From Parus major (lineage: Eukaryota; Chordata; Aves; Passeriformes; Paridae): a stretch of DNA of 64,000 bases. This document shows, piece after piece, positions 63,587-64,000 of this stretch. A program made the position numbers and the translations under genes. Position 1 is the first letter of the stretch. Each line of letters starts with the position of its first letter. The notes beneath the pieces were generated by a model. It searched no databases. It had not been told where the DNA came from and saw nothing but the letters and a program-made list of their open reading frames with translations. The stretch spans positions 2,286,283 through 2,350,282 of the forward strand of contig NC_031771.1 of the NCBI RefSeq assembly GCF_001522545.3, given 5' to 3'.

Positions 63587-63797
63587 TGTGATGGTTAAGC
63601 TTAGCCTGAGTGAGTGGCTGAGGTGAAGCATCTATCCTGATCCATCTATGCGGAGCCAAGCTGTCGTCTCTTCACAGTCCAGTTCTGCACCGTGGAGGAC
63701 AAGAGGCATTTAGGTTTGTCTGAAATGGAGCCCTTCAATAAACCCTGTGTACAGTGTTAGTACGTGGGAGTACCTTGTGCTCAGCACAGACACAACA
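63587..63797 (+). mobile_element. Possible old solitary LTR
   Basis: The segment begins TGTGATGGTTAAGC, has a polyadenylation signal AATAAA at 63737-63742 and ends GACACAACA, so it has TG...CA termini about 211 bases apart. No clear target-site duplication or internal retroviral sequence is visible. This is a weak structural call. Confidence 0.25.
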
Positions 63798-64000
63798 ACC
63801 CTTCAGGGGAATGTTATGGGGCAAAGAAAAATAGAAACACTCAGCACTCAACATTTAAATTTGGGGGTAAGGCAGCTATTATTATTCCTCACTGTTTAAT
63901 CCCCGTGGAAGATTAAGGAAAGGGTAATTAATATCTGCTGTTAAAAAATCAGCAGTGTACTTCTTTCTTCATAGACAACATTAAACTAAAGGTCTGTAGT

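Larger units (their letters stand above)
46780..64000 (+). other. SHROOM3 intron 2, 5' part (at least 17.2 kb)
   Basis: Starts with donor GTAGGC. No splice-bounded segment matches the next SHROOM3 exon or the large proline/serine-rich exon, so the intron is open at the right edge. It contains a hexanucleotide repeat (53388), a CpG-rich promoter-like region (54942-55500), a second CpG cluster (58100-58480), a 29-T run, a candidate conserved block (61145-61620) and an LTR-like segment (63587). Elsewhere only chance reading frames are seen. Confidence 0.75.

Overview
The window is vertebrate nuclear DNA, most likely from a bird. It is mostly non-coding, with small exons flanked by GT/AG splice sites. 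It carries CR1 LINE 3' ends of the avian/sauropsid type (for example 20743-21000 and 27911-28047). The gene order, CCDC158 on the minus strand head-to-head with SHROOM3 on the plus strand, is the conserved tetrapod arrangement (human 4q21). Family calls rest on recognising protein similarity by eye and from memory; no search was run.

Left part (1-8.3 kb, minus strand). Eleven exon-like segments of the coiled-coil gene CCDC158 run from about 6455 down to 78. They keep the family order and much of the splicing, but carry many defects: frame changes in at least three segments, one pair of mutually compensating 2-base indels, a donor that reads AT instead of GT, a 44-base intron, and a block of about 100 residues that cannot be found. 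The locus looks like a decaying gene or recent pseudogene, although single-base indels in A runs could be assembly errors. A 23-bp homopurine minisatellite with a 218-N gap (7027-7592) separates it from a CpG island with a YY1-type site (about 7900-8280), the probable CCDC158-side promoter.

Middle (8.3-14.5 kb). This is intergenic DNA and the presumptive SHROOM3 5' region, with no recognisable gene.

Right part (14.5-64 kb, plus strand). This is the start of SHROOM3. Exon 1 (14492-14656) and exon 2 (46625-46779) together encode the PDZ domain of this actin-binding apical-constriction protein. They are separated by a 32-kb intron, and at least 17 kb of intron 2 follows. The ASD1 and ASD2 (Rho-kinase-binding) exons lie beyond the window. 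The introns hold CR1 fragments, a 5S-rRNA-like segment that may be an ancient SINE, several CpG-rich patches and simple repeats. One patch at 54.9-55.5 kb has a TATA-like box, an ATG and a good donor, so it resembles an internal promoter. The two genes share a promoter neighbourhood but are not known to work together.
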